Source: Micromonospora chokoriensis (lineage in GTDB: Bacteria; Actinomycetota; Actinomycetes; Mycobacteriales; Micromonosporaceae). Taken from it: 64,000 bases of DNA. This document shows, piece by piece, positions 35,751 through 45,036 of this stretch. Made by a program: the position numbers and the translations under genes. The DNA is taken from positions 248,001 to 312,000 of the forward strand of contig NZ_JOAN01000001.1 in assembly GCF_000718555.1 (NCBI RefSeq). Reading direction: 5' to 3'. How positions within the stretch are numbered: the stretch's first letter is position 1; each line of letters begins with the position of its first letter. Under the pieces are notes generated by a model. That model searched no databases. It had not been told where the DNA came from and worked only from the letters and a program-made list of their open reading frames with translations.

Positions 35751-38119
35751 TCCGGGAGCGCGCCTATCCGGTCGAGCCCTGGCACGTCCGGGAGACCCGG
35801 CTCGACATGGACGTGCTGGCCCAGTCGGAGTCGGTCTTCGCACTCTCCAACGGGCACGTCGGCCTGCGCGGCAACCTCGACGAGGGCGAGCCGCACGGCC
35901 TGCCCGGCACCTACCTCAACTCGTTCTACGAGCTGCGACCGCTGCCGTACGCGGAGGCGGGCTACGGCTTCCCCGAGTCCGGGCAGACCATCGTCAACGT
36001 CACCAACGGCAAACTGATCCGACTGCTCGTCGACGACGAACCGCTCGACGTGCGCTACGGAGAGCTGCTCGCCCACGAACGGATCCTCGACCTGCGGGCC
36101 GGCACCCTGCACCGGGAGCTGCACTGGCGCTCGCCCGCCGGCCGGGAGGTCAAGGTCCGCAGCACCCGCCTCGTCTCGTTCACCCAGCGGTCGGTGGCCG
36201 CCATCAGCTACGAGGTGGAGGCCGTCGACGGCCCGCTGCGCCTGATCGTGCAGTCCGAGTTGGTGGCCAACGAGTCGCTGCCCGCGCAGAGCAAGGACCC
36301 CCGGGTCGCGGCGGTGCTGGAGTCGCCGCTGCAGGCCGAGGAGGAGCTGACCACCCCTGACGGCGGGCAGTTGATCCACCGCACCAAGGTCTCCGGTCTG
36401 CGGGTCGCCGCCGCCATGGAGCACGAGGTGCACGGCCCGGACCACACCACCATCGAATCCGAGGGCTACCAGGACTGGGTACGCACCACGATCGCCTGCG
36501 TGCTCCAGCCCGGCGAGAAGCTGCGGGTGATCAAGTATCTGACGTACAGCTGGTCGAGCCGCCGCTCGCTGCCCGCGCTGCGCGACCAGGTCGGTGCGGC
36601 GTTGGCCGGCGCCCGGCTCGACGGGTGGGACGGGCTGCACCGAGAGCAGCGCAACTACCTCGACGCGTTCTGGGACGCCTCCGACGTGCTGGTCGAGGGC
36701 GACCCGGAGGTGCAGCAGGCGGTCCGGTTCGGTCTTTTCCACGTCTTGCAGGCCGGTGCGCGGGCCGAGCAGCGGCCGATCTCGGCCAAGGGGCTCACCG
36801 GCCCCGGTTACGACGGTCACGCATTCTGGGACACCGAGATGTTCGTCCTGCCGGTGCTCACATACACCCAGCCGAGCGCGGTGCGCAGCGCGTTGCAGTG
36901 GCGGCACAGCACACTCGACTCGGCGCGGGAGCGCGCCGAGACGCTCAACCTCCGGGGCGCCGCCTTCCCCTGGCGCACCATCGAGGGCCCGGAGTCATCC
37001 GGATACTGGCCGGCCGGCACGGCGGCCTTCCACATCGCCGCCGACATCGCCGACGCCATGCGCCGCTACGTGATGGTCACCGGGGACACCCAGTTGGAAC
37101 GGGAGATCGGGCTGGAGTTGCTGGTGGAGACCGCCCGCCTCTGGCGCTCGATCGGGCACCACGACCGGCACGGGCAGTTCCACATCGACGGTGTCACCGG
37201 CCCGGACGAGTACACCGCCGTGAAGAACGACAACATCTACACCAACCTGATGGCGCAGCGGAATCTGCTCACCGCCGCCGACGTGGTCATGCGCTATCGG
37301 AACGAGGCATTCCACCTCGGGGTCACCGACGAGGAGGCCGCGAGCTGGCGGGACGCCGCCACCTCCATGCACGTCCCGTACGACGAGGAGCTCGACGTCC
37401 ACCAGCAGGTGGAGGGCTTCACCCGCCTCCAGGAATGGGACTTCACGCACACCCCGGCGGAGAAATACCCGTTGCTGCTGCACTACCCGTACTTCGAGCT
37501 GTACCGCAAGCAGGTGGTGAAGCAGGCTGACCTGGTCCTTGCCATGCACTGGCGGGGGGACGCCTTCACCCCCGAGGAGAAGGTGCGCAACTTCCTCTAC
37601 TACGAGCGCCGCACCGTACGCGACTCGTCGTTGTCGGCCTGCACCCAGGCGGTGCTCGCCGCCGAGGTGGGCCACCCGGAGCTGGCGCACACCTACCTGC
37701 GCGAGGCCGCGCTCATGGACCTGCACGACCTCAACGAGAACACCCGTGACGGCGTGCACATGGCGTCGCTGGCCGGCGCGTGGCTCGCCCTGGTGAGCGG
37801 GTTCGGCGGTCTGCGAGACCATGACGGCGAGTTGTCCTTCGCCCCCCGGCTCTCCAGCCGACTCAGCCGCTTGGAGTTCTCGTTGCAGTGGCGAGGGCTG
37901 GCGCTGCGGGTGGATGTCCGGCCGCACCAGACGACGTACTCGCTGCGCCACGGTGGCCCGGACGACGTGGTGGTGCTGCGCCACCACGACCAGGTGCTGC
38001 GGGTGACCTGCGACGAGCCGGTGACGGTGCCGGTGCCGCCGGCCGAGCCGTCCGGCCCTCCGCCGGAGCAGCCACCGGGCCGGTCTCCGCTGCTGCGGTT
38101 GCCCGAGCGCGAGCAGTGA
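35747..38119 (+). CDS. Glycoside hydrolase family 65 disaccharide phosphorylase
   Basis: Protein of 790 residues with the GH65 order: N-terminal beta-sandwich ([20 protein letters not shown]), linker, (alpha/alpha)6 barrel with [16 protein letters not shown] and the general acid Glu in DGVTGPDEY (about 487), phosphate-binding region, and a small C-terminal beta domain with a Pro-rich tail. It would phosphorolyse an alpha-linked disaccharide to beta-glucose-1-phosphate and glucose. Which linkage (maltose, trehalose, kojibiose, nigerose) cannot be told. GTG overlaps the upstream stop. Confidence 0.92.
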   Translation: MIRERAYPVEPWHVRETRLDMDVLAQSESVFALSNGHVGLRGNLDEGEPHGLPGTYLNSFYELRPLPYAEAGYGFPESGQTIVNVTNGKLIRLLVDDEPLDVRYGELLAHERILDLRAGTLHRELHWRSPAGREVKVRSTRLVSFTQRSVAAISYEVEAVDGPLRLIVQSELVANESLPAQSKDPRVAAVLESPLQAEEELTTPDGGQLIHRTKVSGLRVAAAMEHEVHGPDHTTIESEGYQDWVRTTIACVLQPGEKLRVIKYLTYSWSSRRSLPALRDQVGAALAGARLDGWDGLHREQRNYLDAFWDASDVLVEGDPEVQQAVRFGLFHVLQAGARAEQRPISAKGLTGPGYDGHAFWDTEMFVLPVLTYTQPSAVRSALQWRHSTLDSARERAETLNLRGAAFPWRTIEGPESSGYWPAGTAAFHIAADIADAMRRYVMVTGDTQLEREIGLELLVETARLWRSIGHHDRHGQFHIDGVTGPDEYTAVKNDNIYTNLMAQRNLLTAADVVMRYRNEAFHLGVTDEEAASWRDAATSMHVPYDEELDVHQQVEGFTRLQEWDFTHTPAEKYPLLLHYPYFELYRKQVVKQADLVLAMHWRGDAFTPEEKVRNFLYYERRTVRDSSLSACTQAVLAAEVGHPELAHTYLREAALMDLHDLNENTRDGVHMASLAGAWLALVSGFGGLRDHDGELSFAPRLSSRLSRLEFSLQWRGLALRVDVRPHQTTYSLRHGGPDDVVVLRHHDQVLRVTCDEPVTVPVPPAEPSGPPPEQPPGRSPLLRLPEREQ

Positions 38120-38124
38120 CGGGC

Positions 38125-38147
38125 GGGGCGGGAAGTATCCCCGCCCC
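38125..38147. terminator. Hairpin after the GH65 gene
   Basis: GGGGCGGG (38125-38132) pairs with CCCGCCCC (38140-38147) over AAGTATC. It lies between convergent genes and begins 6 nt after the GH65 stop. Confidence 0.65.
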
Positions 38148-38165
38148 ACCCGCCGCGCCGTTAGG

Positions 38166-38208
38166 TCAGACCGGCTCGCCGGCCTGCTGGATCAGACCGG
38201 CTCGCCGG
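38166..38208. repeat. 17-bp direct repeat at a gene end
   Basis: TCAGACCGGCTCGCCGG occurs at 38166-38182 and 38192-38208, 26 nt apart. The second copy encodes the last residues and stop of the small minus-strand gene; the first copy would encode the same tail again, so it looks like a local duplication. Confidence 0.75.
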
Positions 38209-38371
38209 TTGACGGACGCCCGATCGCGTCTCGGGGTGCCGCTGCCTTGGGATCGTCGGGTAGCCGGGCCGAAGCGGCCTGATCCCCGAAGTCCTGATTG
38301 CGCTCGGCGTCCTGTTCACGCCGAGTCCGCTCGGTCAACTGCTGCTGCCGGGAAATCTGCTGCTTGGCCAT
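38192..38371 (-). CDS. Small hydrophilic protein, function unknown
   Basis: Protein of 59 residues starting MAKQQISRQQQLTERTRREQ, Gln/Arg-rich and probably helical at the start, disordered later. No family recognised. ATG 38371 follows GCGAGGAT at a good distance, and the codon use is that of a normal gene here. It converges on GH65 and is divergent from the hydrolase at 38542. Confidence 0.55.
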   Translation of the reverse strand: MAKQQISRQQQLTERTRREQDAERNQDFGDQAASARLPDDPKAAAPRDAIGRPSTGEPV

Positions 38372-38541
38372 GGCGATCCTCGCGATCCGTCGGGGCGCGG
38401 TTGCGCCGACACGGTCTGCGGTCGCTCGTCGCGTACCCGACGCCCCAGCGGGCAAACGCGGCCCGACGCCGCCGCCGTCGGCGTGCGTGCCGCGCGGCGG
38501 GCGGGGTACCCGGACCAGCGACGAGCACGCGGAGGTGGGGC

Positions 38542-39195
38542 ATGGACGAGCAGCGCAGCACGGTGACGATTCCGATCGGGGACGCTCAGCTCCCCGCCGA
38601 CCTGACGCTGCCCGCCCAGCCGGTCGGCGTGGTGCTCTTCGCGCACGGCAGTGGCAGTTCCCGGCACAGCCCGCGCAACGTGGCGGTGGCCCGGACGCTG
38701 AACGACCGTGGGCTCGGCACGGTGCTGGCGGATCTGCTCACCCCGGCGGAGGACGAGGTGGACGCGCGCACCGCCGAACTGCGGTTCGACATCGGGTTGC
38801 TGGCCAGCCGGCTGACCGGGATCGTCGACTGGCTGGCGACCGAGCGCCCCGCCGGTGCGGTGCCGATCGGCCTGTTCGGGGCCAGCACGGGTGCTGCCGC
38901 CGCCCTGGTCGCGGCGGCGTCCCGCGCGGATCGGGTGGCTGCCGTGGTGAGCCGAGGTGGTCGGCCGGACCTGGCCGAAGGCGCGTTGGCCCAGGTGCGT
39001 ACCCCGACTTTGCTGCTGGTCGGCGGCTTGGACGAGGAAGTGATCACGCTCAACGAGCAGGCGCTGGCCGAGCTGGGTGAGGTCGGCCAGCTGCGGGTGA
39101 TCCCCGGTGCCACCCATCTCTTCGAGGAGCCCGGCACCCTTGAGCAGGTCGCCGATCAGGCGGGCACCTGGTTCACCACGCACCTCGGCCGATGA
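38542..39195 (+). CDS. Dienelactone-hydrolase-like alpha/beta hydrolase
   Basis: Protein of 217 residues. VVLFAHGSGSSRHSPRN holds the HGSG oxyanion region, GLFGASTGAAAAL the nucleophile Ser in GxSxG-like GAST G (about 112), and PGATHLFEEPG the catalytic His. Asp is probably in GGLDEEV. The family hydrolyses esters or lactones and is common beside stress genes. GGAGG precedes ATG 38542. Its stop abuts the stop of the convergent AI-2E gene. Confidence 0.85.
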   Translation: MDEQRSTVTIPIGDAQLPADLTLPAQPVGVVLFAHGSGSSRHSPRNVAVARTLNDRGLGTVLADLLTPAEDEVDARTAELRFDIGLLASRLTGIVDWLATERPAGAVPIGLFGASTGAAAALVAAASRADRVAAVVSRGGRPDLAEGALAQVRTPTLLLVGGLDEEVITLNEQALAELGEVGQLRVIPGATHLFEEPGTLEQVADQAGTWFTTHLGR

Positions 39196-40296
39196 TCAAT
39201 CCGCTGGCAGGAGGTTAGCGGCCGAACGGCGCTGCTGGACGGTGTCGATGACGCGCCACAGGACGGCGGTGATCGGGACGCTGACGAAGGCGCCGGCGAT
39301 CCCCGCGATCAGTGTGCCCGCGGTGACCGCCACCAGGATCACCGCCGGGTGCAGTCTGACCTGCCGCTTCATCACCAGCGGCTCCAGCAGGTTGCCCTCG
39401 ATCTGCTGCACGGCGATCACCGCCGCGAGGGTGAGCAGCGCGGTGGTGGGACCGTTCGCGGCCAGCGCCACCAGCACCGCCACCGCGCCGGCCACCGTCG
39501 CCCCGATGATCGGCACGAACCCGCCGAGGAACGTGATCAACGCCAGTGGCAGGGCGAGCGGCACCCGCAGCACCACCAGAGCCAGCCCGATGCCCAGCGC
39601 GTCGATCGCGGCGATGAACATGGTGCCCCGGCTGTACGCACCCAACGTCTGCCAACCAGCGCGGCCGGCCTCGGCCAGCACGGGCTGGTTCGGGCCGGAC
39701 ACCCGCGACAGCACCCAGTGCCACATCGACCGGCCGTCCTTGAGCAGGAAGAAGAGCAGCACCAGAGCGAGCAGCGCGGAGCCGAGCACCTCGGTGGCGG
39801 TCCGGGCGCCGGCCACCGGGTCCGGCGAGCTGCCACCGAGCCCCTGCCGAGCCTGGTCGACCAGCTTGTCCAGCTGCGCGTCGGTGACCGGCAGCGTGGA
39901 TGTCACGAAGTCCCGGCTGCGCTCGACCCCCTGCGTCAGCTCCTGGCTGAGCTGATCGAACTGGCTGGCGGTCAGGTTCCACACCAGGGCGCCGACGCCG
40001 ACCAGGATGCCGAGCAGCAGCAGCACGGTGCAGAGCGCGGCCAGTGCCGCCGGAAGGCGCAGCCGGCGCAGCAGGAGCAGAACCGGGTCGAGCAGAGCGG
40101 TCAGGAAGATGGTGGCGGCCAGCGCGATGGCCAGCGGCGCCAGCAGGACGGCGATCCGGCCCAGCAGGTAGAGCCCGGCGGCGATCACCACCAGGCAGGC
40201 GCTCCACAACACCGCGGTTCGGACCAGCCAGGGCAGCGCCGCCCACGTCTGGCGCGGCCCGGAGCCGCCTGTCGGTCCGGAATCCTCTGCGGCCAT
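39196..40296 (-). CDS. AI-2E family transporter
   Basis: Protein of 366 residues with about eight membrane helices: LGRIAVLLAPLAIALAATI and LRRLRLPAALAALCTVLLLL at the start, a soluble-looking segment (about 105-170), then LLALVLLFFLLKDGRSM and [19 protein letters not shown], the family core. AI-2E proteins are putative membrane permeases or efflux proteins; the name does not prove quorum signalling. GAGGAGG precedes ATG 40296. Zero nucleotides separate its stop from that of the convergent hydrolase. Confidence 0.9.
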   Translation of the reverse strand: MAAEDSGPTGGSGPRQTWAALPWLVRTAVLWSACLVVIAAGLYLLGRIAVLLAPLAIALAATIFLTALLDPVLLLLRRLRLPAALAALCTVLLLLGILVGVGALVWNLTASQFDQLSQELTQGVERSRDFVTSTLPVTDAQLDKLVDQARQGLGGSSPDPVAGARTATEVLGSALLALVLLFFLLKDGRSMWHWVLSRVSGPNQPVLAEAGRAGWQTLGAYSRGTMFIAAIDALGIGLALVVLRVPLALPLALITFLGGFVPIIGATVAGAVAVLVALAANGPTTALLTLAAVIAVQQIEGNLLEPLVMKRQVRLHPAVILVAVTAGTLIAGIAGAFVSVPITAVLWRVIDTVQQRRSAANLLPAD

Positions 40297-40487
40297 GTCG
40301 GTCCTCCTCGATCTCGACGAGGTCGGTACCCGATCGGTCGTCCGCCGACACCCGTATCGCTGGCCGTCGCCCGCGCGGATCGTACGTCGGCCGGAACGTC
40401 GCGGGTGGGTGTTCGACGGTGTCGGTGGTGCCCGCGGTAGCACCAGCCCGGCACGATTGCTCCGCCGCCGTCGGGGTAACCGCCGCC

Positions 40488-41804
40488 ATGGCCGCCGACC
40501 GCCCACCCGCCGACCGCGGTCAGTCGCGGCTCGATGAGACCGCCGAGCGGGCGGTCCGGCAGGTGCGGGACCGTAGTGGGCAGGCCGGCCGGATTCGGGC
40601 CCGGCAGTGGGAGATCATCGTGGTGATCTCCGTCCAGGCCGGGTTGGCCGCGGCGATCTCCGCCCTGCTCGCCAAGCAGTGGCTCGGCCCCGGATCGCAC
40701 GTCTTCGCTCCGGCTGCCGCCGTCGGTACGATCGCCACCGCCATCGGGCAGCGGGCTCGGCGCACGTTCGAGCTGTTGGGCGGCGTGGCCCTGGGCATCA
40801 TCATCGGCGACACGCTGCGATTCCTGCTCGGCTCGGGGCCGTGGCAGAGCGGCGTGGTGGTCGCGCTGGCCATCGCCGCCGCGTTGCTGGTCGCGGGGAA
40901 GGGCGGCCCGCTGGTCGGTCAGGCGGGCGGTACCGCCGTGCTGATCGCCACGCTGGCCCCGATGGAAGGTGGCCTGCAGGTACCCCGGATCTTCGACGCG
41001 CTCCTCGGCGGCGCGGTCGGCCTGGTGGTGGTCGCGCTGCTGTTGCCAATCAACCCGATGCGAGTGCTGGACCGTGCTGCGACCCCGATCTTCGCGATCC
41101 TCTGCGAGCAGCTCGGCGAGCTTGCGCGGGCGATGCGCGCGCGCGACAGCGACCGGACCATGCGCGTGCTGGAGCGGCTTCGCGGCACCGATGACGACCT
41201 GGGGCGGCTGCACGACGCGCTGAGCGGAGCGGAGGAGGTGGTGACGATCGCACCGGCGCGCTGGCACCGTCGGCAGCAGTTCCACCGCTACGCCCGTAGC
41301 GCGGGTCACCTGGAGCGGTTGCTGCTGGACAGCCGTGCCCTGGCCCGCTGGTCGACGACCGCGTTGCAGTACGGCGAGCCGCTACCGCCAGAGCTGGCGG
41401 ACGCGCTGGACCGAATGGGTCGGGCGGTGGCGGAGATGCGTACGGAGTGCAGGGCCGGTAAAGACCCCCAGCGCACCCGCCAGTTGGTCCAGGAATGCGC
41501 CGAGTTGGCCGGGCGGGCTGGCGCGAGCCATGTCCGCTCGTTCGGCGAGTCCCTCGTCACCGGAGTGCGCACCGCAGCCAGTGACCTGCTCCGGGCGGCC
41601 GGTTGTGAACCCGACGACGCCAACCAGGTCGTGCGCAGGTCGGCGAATGCCGGCCAGGCGAAGGTCCGCCCGCCGGTACGGCGACGACTGCGCCGGGCCC
41701 TACCAACGCGAGCCGCCCGAGCCCGTCGACGTGCGCACCTCGCCGCCCGGACCCATAACGACGGTCGGGCCGGCCGCCCCGCACGGGAGAGGCCGGCCCG
41801 ATGA
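40488..41804 (+). CDS. FUSC family membrane protein
   Basis: Protein of 438 residues. Six hydrophobic segments (about 35-195) with QAGLAAAISALLAKQWLGPG and RRTFELLGGVALGIIIGDTLR, followed by a cytoplasmic helical domain (about 200-380) and a very basic tail. This is the FUSC/ArAE layout of aromatic-acid exporters. The tail coding sequence contains an 11-bp inverted repeat that probably acts as the terminator. ATG 40488 was chosen where family similarity begins. Confidence 0.82.
   Translation: MAADRPPADRGQSRLDETAERAVRQVRDRSGQAGRIRARQWEIIVVISVQAGLAAAISALLAKQWLGPGSHVFAPAAAVGTIATAIGQRARRTFELLGGVALGIIIGDTLRFLLGSGPWQSGVVVALAIAAALLVAGKGGPLVGQAGGTAVLIATLAPMEGGLQVPRIFDALLGGAVGLVVVALLLPINPMRVLDRAATPIFAILCEQLGELARAMRARDSDRTMRVLERLRGTDDDLGRLHDALSGAEEVVTIAPARWHRRQQFHRYARSAGHLERLLLDSRALARWSTTALQYGEPLPPELADALDRMGRAVAEMRTECRAGKDPQRTRQLVQECAELAGRAGASHVRSFGESLVTGVRTAASDLLRAAGCEPDDANQVVRRSANAGQAKVRPPVRRRLRRALPTRAARARRRAHLAARTHNDGRAGRPARERPAR
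41765..41801. terminator. Terminator hairpin inside the end of the FUSC gene
   Basis: TCGGGCCGGCC (41765-41775) pairs perfectly with GGCCGGCCCGA (41791-41801), 15-nt loop. It overlaps the last 13 codons of FUSC and lies 14 nt from the stop of the convergent peptidase gene, so it may serve both. Confidence 0.7.
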
Positions 41805-41814
41805 GCCGTCAGGG

Positions 41815-42462
41815 TCAGGAGGAGTAACCGCGCTCGGCGATCCAGTTGGCGACCTTCGGCAGGCTCACCCAGTACTCGCCCACCGCCGGGTCGGCCGGGT
41901 CGGCGATCCGGATCGTGTCGCCACCGTCGCGGTAGCCGACGAGGGTCAGGTAGTGCCCGCCCTCGTACGAGTGTGGGTTGCCGTCGGTGTCCACGGTCGT
42001 GCCCTTGATGTTGGCCACCACCGGTCGGCCGGCGTCCACCGCGGCCAGTACGTCGCGGCGCAGCTGCTCGACCTGGTCCGGGCGGGCCACCGAGTCACGA
42101 ATCTCGGTGGTCCGGTACTTGCCGCCGGTCAGCTCGTTCAGCACGCGAGTGGTGTCCAGGGCCGAGGGAGTCCCCGCCTCGGTGGTGCCCAGCAGGGTGG
42201 CCACCTCGTCCTGGGAGAGCATCTTGCCCTGGGCGGACAACGCCATCCGGGTCGCGGCCGGGCCGCAGTAGTAGAAGTTCGGCTGGGCCTGGTAGTCGAT
42301 CGTGAGGATTCGCTCGGCGTGCTGGTCGCTCTGGCTCGACGAGGCCGGGGCGGCGGCCTGCACCGGGGCGGCCTGCGCGGCCACCGCCGGGCCGAGGGCG
42401 CAACCGCCGGCGACCAGCATGCCGACGACGGACAGACCGCTCTTCTGGACGATCGGATTCAT
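41815..42462 (-). CDS. Secreted C39-family cysteine peptidase
   Basis: Protein of 215 residues. A signal peptide spans about 1-32 (GLSVVGMLVAGGCALGPAVAAQA). The papain-like triad is visible as Cys66 in FYYCGPAA, His170 in GGHYLTLVGY and Asp188 in IADPAD, fitting Peptidase_C39_2. The role of such stand-alone secreted members is unclear; they may cleave wall or leader peptides. GGAG lies before ATG 42462. Single gene. Confidence 0.85.
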   Translation of the reverse strand: MNPIVQKSGLSVVGMLVAGGCALGPAVAAQAAPVQAAAPASSSQSDQHAERILTIDYQAQPNFYYCGPAATRMALSAQGKMLSQDEVATLLGTTEAGTPSALDTTRVLNELTGGKYRTTEIRDSVARPDQVEQLRRDVLAAVDAGRPVVANIKGTTVDTDGNPHSYEGGHYLTLVGYRDGGDTIRIADPADPAVGEYWVSLPKVANWIAERGYSS

Positions 42463-42653
42463 TGTCGAGTCTCCGTTCGGGGGGTTGGCGCCTCCGGCCA
42501 GCGGAGGGCGGCAGCACCGGGAATGGCGCTCGGCGCAGAGAGGGGGGCGACCACCATCAGCGGTCTCGCCCCTGGGCGTACCGAGGACGTAACCGATCTG
42601 GTCCGGTGAGAATTCCGCGAGCTGGCGGGCATCCGGGGGCCGCCGCCGTCAGG

Positions 42654-43061
42654 TCAGAGGCTCCCCAGCAGCCCGGTCACGGTGATCTCGATGACCACCC
42701 GCTCCGGATTCGGGCGTGGTGTCCGATACCGCTCGGCGTAACGGCGCTCCGCCTCCGCCACGGAGGCCGGATCCGACCGCAGCACCGCGCGGCCCTCGAT
42801 GGTCAACCAGCGGCGGCCATCCACGTGACAGACGGCCACCACCGCGCCTGCCGCGCCGGCTGACGCCACGTGGCGGGCCTTGCGGGACGCGCCGGAGGTG
42901 ATGACCCGGGCCAGTCCGGCCGCCGGGTCGAGGGTCACCCCGACCGGTACGACGTGCGGGGTGCCGTCCGTACGCAGCGTGGTCAGCGTCGCGAGGTGAC
43001 GTTCTGCGCAGAAGGCGACAACACGCTCATCGTGCACAGTCAGCCGATGATCGCCCGTCAT
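42654..43061 (-). CDS. PPOX/FDOR-type split-barrel flavin or F420 protein
   Basis: Protein of 135 residues. LATLTTLRTDGTPHVVPVGVTLD, VITSGASRKARHV and RWLTIEGRAVLRSD are typical of the F420-dependent oxidoreductase (FDOR-B) branch of the pyridoxamine-oxidase-like split barrels. It likely binds F420 or FMN; substrate unknown. ATG 43061 has GGGGAC upstream. A DUF1232 gene lies 31 nt upstream on the same strand. Confidence 0.83.
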   Translation of the reverse strand: MTGDHRLTVHDERVVAFCAERHLATLTTLRTDGTPHVVPVGVTLDPAAGLARVITSGASRKARHVASAGAAGAVVAVCHVDGRRWLTIEGRAVLRSDPASVAEAERRYAERYRTPRPNPERVVIEITVTGLLGSL

Positions 43062-43092
43062 GCCCGTCCCCTGTCCGCCGAACCGACACCGA

Positions 43093-43434
43093 TCATGGCA
43101 CGCGGCGGCGCACCCGGTCCCGATCTGGCGGGGCGTCCGACTGACCGGACAGCTGACGACCCGCCGCCCGACGCTTGTGCACCAGCCGGGTGAGGTAGAT
43201 CAGCGCGGCGGCCAGGACACCCATGTCATCCAGGTAGATCGGGTCCGGCAGCACGTCGACCGGGAAGATCGTGTAGATCAGTGCCCCGTAGAAGGCGACC
43301 TTGCCGCCCGCGCCGAGCCCGGTCAGCATCCGTCGCGTACGCACCACCCGCACCGCCAGCACCACGGCACCGGCCAGTGTGGCGAGCGCGAGGATGCCGG
43401 CGATCACCACGAGGACCCACGCCTGTCGGGACAT
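43093..43434 (-). CDS. DUF1232/YkvA-type membrane protein
   Basis: Protein of 113 residues. One N-terminal membrane helix (about 6-30), then the DUF1232 core GGKVAFYGALIYTIFPVDVLPDPI with the PVDVLPD motif and DDMGVLAAALIYL. Function unknown; often a small membrane protein. Leaderless promoter upstream. Confidence 0.82.
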   Translation of the reverse strand: MSRQAWVLVVIAGILALATLAGAVVLAVRVVRTRRMLTGLGAGGKVAFYGALIYTIFPVDVLPDPIYLDDMGVLAAALIYLTRLVHKRRAAGRQLSGQSDAPPDRDRVRRRVP

Positions 43435-43440
43435 GCCGTC

Positions 43441-43446
43441 ACGCTA
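43441..43446 (-). promoter_or_regulatory. Leaderless -10 box TAGCGT
   Basis: On the minus strand TAGCGT ends 6 nt before ATG 43434. Confidence 0.5.
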
Positions 43447-43501
43447 ACCCACCCGACGTCGCACGGCTCAGCAGCCGGGCACCGTCGCGCGGCTCACGGC
43501 T

Positions 43502-44320
43502 TCAGAACGCGGGCACCGTCGCGCGGCCACGAGCGGCCACCTTGTTCTCCCGGGTCTGCTCGACGTTCTCCCGGGTCTGCGCGACCGACGGTCGGCCGAC
43601 CTCGCTGAGCGGCAGCACCGACGCCGACTCGGCGACCCGTCGTCCGGTGGCAGCGTGCGCCTCCTCGCGCAGACTGCGGGCCGCCGCCACGGCCAACTCC
43701 GCCGCCCGCCACGCGACCTGCTCCTGCTCACGGGCGGCGACGTGCTTGGCCGCCAGATTTGCCCGGATCGCCCGCTGGAGCACCAGCTCCTGCTCGACCG
43801 GGTGCAGTCGCGGGTCCCAGCCGTCGCGGTGCCCGAACACGTCACTGAGCTGCTCCACCGACAGCTCCCGCCGCCAGTACGCATCCAGCGCCGCCCGGTG
43901 CAGGTAGCGCTCGCGGTCCGCGTACTCGGCGGGGGTCTGTGCGGTGTGCGGCAGCGGCATCGCGGCTGCCGCGTCGAGCCGACGGACGGCCGCCTCGGCC
44001 GCCTCGTACGTCTGCCAGGCCGCCTCGACCGCCTCCTGCGCGGCCACCCACTCTGCCCGGCGGCGCTGCGCGGTGGTGGTCGCCCGCTCCGCAGCCACCG
44101 CGACCTCCTGCGCGTAGCGGCTCTGCTCCCGTTCCTCCTGCGCCTGCTCCAGTTGGCTCGGCATGGCCGCGCGGCGGATCCGGGCGCCCGGGTCGAGGCG
44201 GAGTCGGCCGGGACGCAGCAGGAGAGCGGAGACGGCGACTCCGATCACCGCGAGCAGGCTCAGCCAGATGGCGGCTGCCCGGGAGAGGTCTGGCAGGGCG
44301 GCGGAGAGGAGGGTTTGCAT
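43502..44320 (-). CDS. Membrane-anchored coiled-coil protein beside the T7SS locus, unknown
   Basis: Protein of 272 residues. One membrane helix (about 14-37) and then a long Ala/Glu/Gln-rich helical region (about 50-115 and 190-230, for example EQAQEEREQSRYAQEVAVAAERA), probably a coiled coil, with a charged C-terminus containing a QTRENVEQTREN repeat. No family recognised. ATG 44320 has GAGG at 8 nt; a GTG at 44329 is in frame but lacks a site. Its closeness to the secretion genes may or may not be meaningful. Confidence 0.6.
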   Translation of the reverse strand: MQTLLSAALPDLSRAAAIWLSLLAVIGVAVSALLLRPGRLRLDPGARIRRAAMPSQLEQAQEEREQSRYAQEVAVAAERATTTAQRRRAEWVAAQEAVEAAWQTYEAAEAAVRRLDAAAAMPLPHTAQTPAEYADRERYLHRAALDAYWRRELSVEQLSDVFGHRDGWDPRLHPVEQELVLQRAIRANLAAKHVAAREQEQVAWRAAELAVAAARSLREEAHAATGRRVAESASVLPLSEVGRPSVAQTRENVEQTRENKVAARGRATVPAF

Positions 44321-44470
44321 GATCAGCACCTCGCGGTCGAAGCGGGTATCGACGGGCGGCAGGAGGGCGCGGCAGCACCGGTCGGCCGGGGGTGGGGTCG
44401 TCCCGTCGACGGCGTCTCAGGTGCCGTGCGGGACTACCCGGACCGGGCCCCGGGATTTGCCGGGCCTGGC

Positions 44471-44830
44471 TCAGCGCTCGGGCGGGCCGCGTCGCGTAGG
44501 GGTGCCACGGCCGGGATCGATGGCCGGCGCGTGCACCAGAACCGCCGCGACCGGGCCGGTCGCCGCGGTGGTAGCGACAGTGCCAGCCGGCGGGGCGACA
44601 GCGGGCTGGCTGGCCCGATCGATGGCCGGGCCGGCGTCGGGGCGGACACTGGCCACCCGACTGCTCACGGCGCTGGGCCGTAGCTGCGTGGGGGCGGGCG
44701 GCGGGGTCGCGGCGAGAGCGGCACCGAGGCCGGCCGCGAGCACCAGCGCGGTGATCGCCAGGCGGGTCAGCTCCCGCAGTGACCGCAGCACAGCCCATCG
44801 GGCTGGGCGGACGGACGCTGCGGACGACAC
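44471..44830 (-). CDS. Short membrane-anchored Ala/Pro-rich protein, unknown
   Basis: Protein of 119 residues. A basic start, a hydrophobic helix (about 20-41, LTRLAITALVLAAGLGAALAA) and a low-complexity Ala/Pro/Val-rich tail. It looks like an anchored or secreted protein. No family recognised. GTG 44830 is supported by a leaderless -10 box (TAGGTT-N6-GTG). Confidence 0.55.
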   Translation of the reverse strand: MSSAASVRPARWAVLRSLRELTRLAITALVLAAGLGAALAATPPPAPTQLRPSAVSSRVASVRPDAGPAIDRASQPAVAPPAGTVATTAATGPVAAVLVHAPAIDPGRGTPTRRGPPER

Positions 44831-44836
44831 CAGACC

Positions 44837-44842
44837 AACCTA
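44837..44842 (-). promoter_or_regulatory. Leaderless -10 box TAGGTT
   Basis: On the minus strand TAGGTT ends 6 nt before GTG 44830. Confidence 0.45.
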
Positions 44843-44946
44843 TCGCCCGTCCTGGCATAGCGCAGCACGGCGACCGACCGCTCCGGCGTGACCGCTACCA
44901 CCATGCGCACTGTGGACGCCGCCGATCGACACCCGAAAACGGTGGC

Positions 44947-44977
44947 GCCCCCGACCGGATCGGCTCCGATCGGGGGC
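44947..44977 (-). terminator. Terminator after the PPE-like gene
   Basis: GCCCCCGA (44947-44954) pairs with TCGGGGGC (44970-44977); GGA/TCC extends pairing inside the loop. It lies 60 nt past the stop of the PPE-like gene on the minus strand. Confidence 0.65.
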
Positions 44978-45036
44978 ACCGCGCATCGTCCGTGTGGCAC
45001 CGACGGCGGTGGAGGCTTGCCGACGGCGGATCGTGG

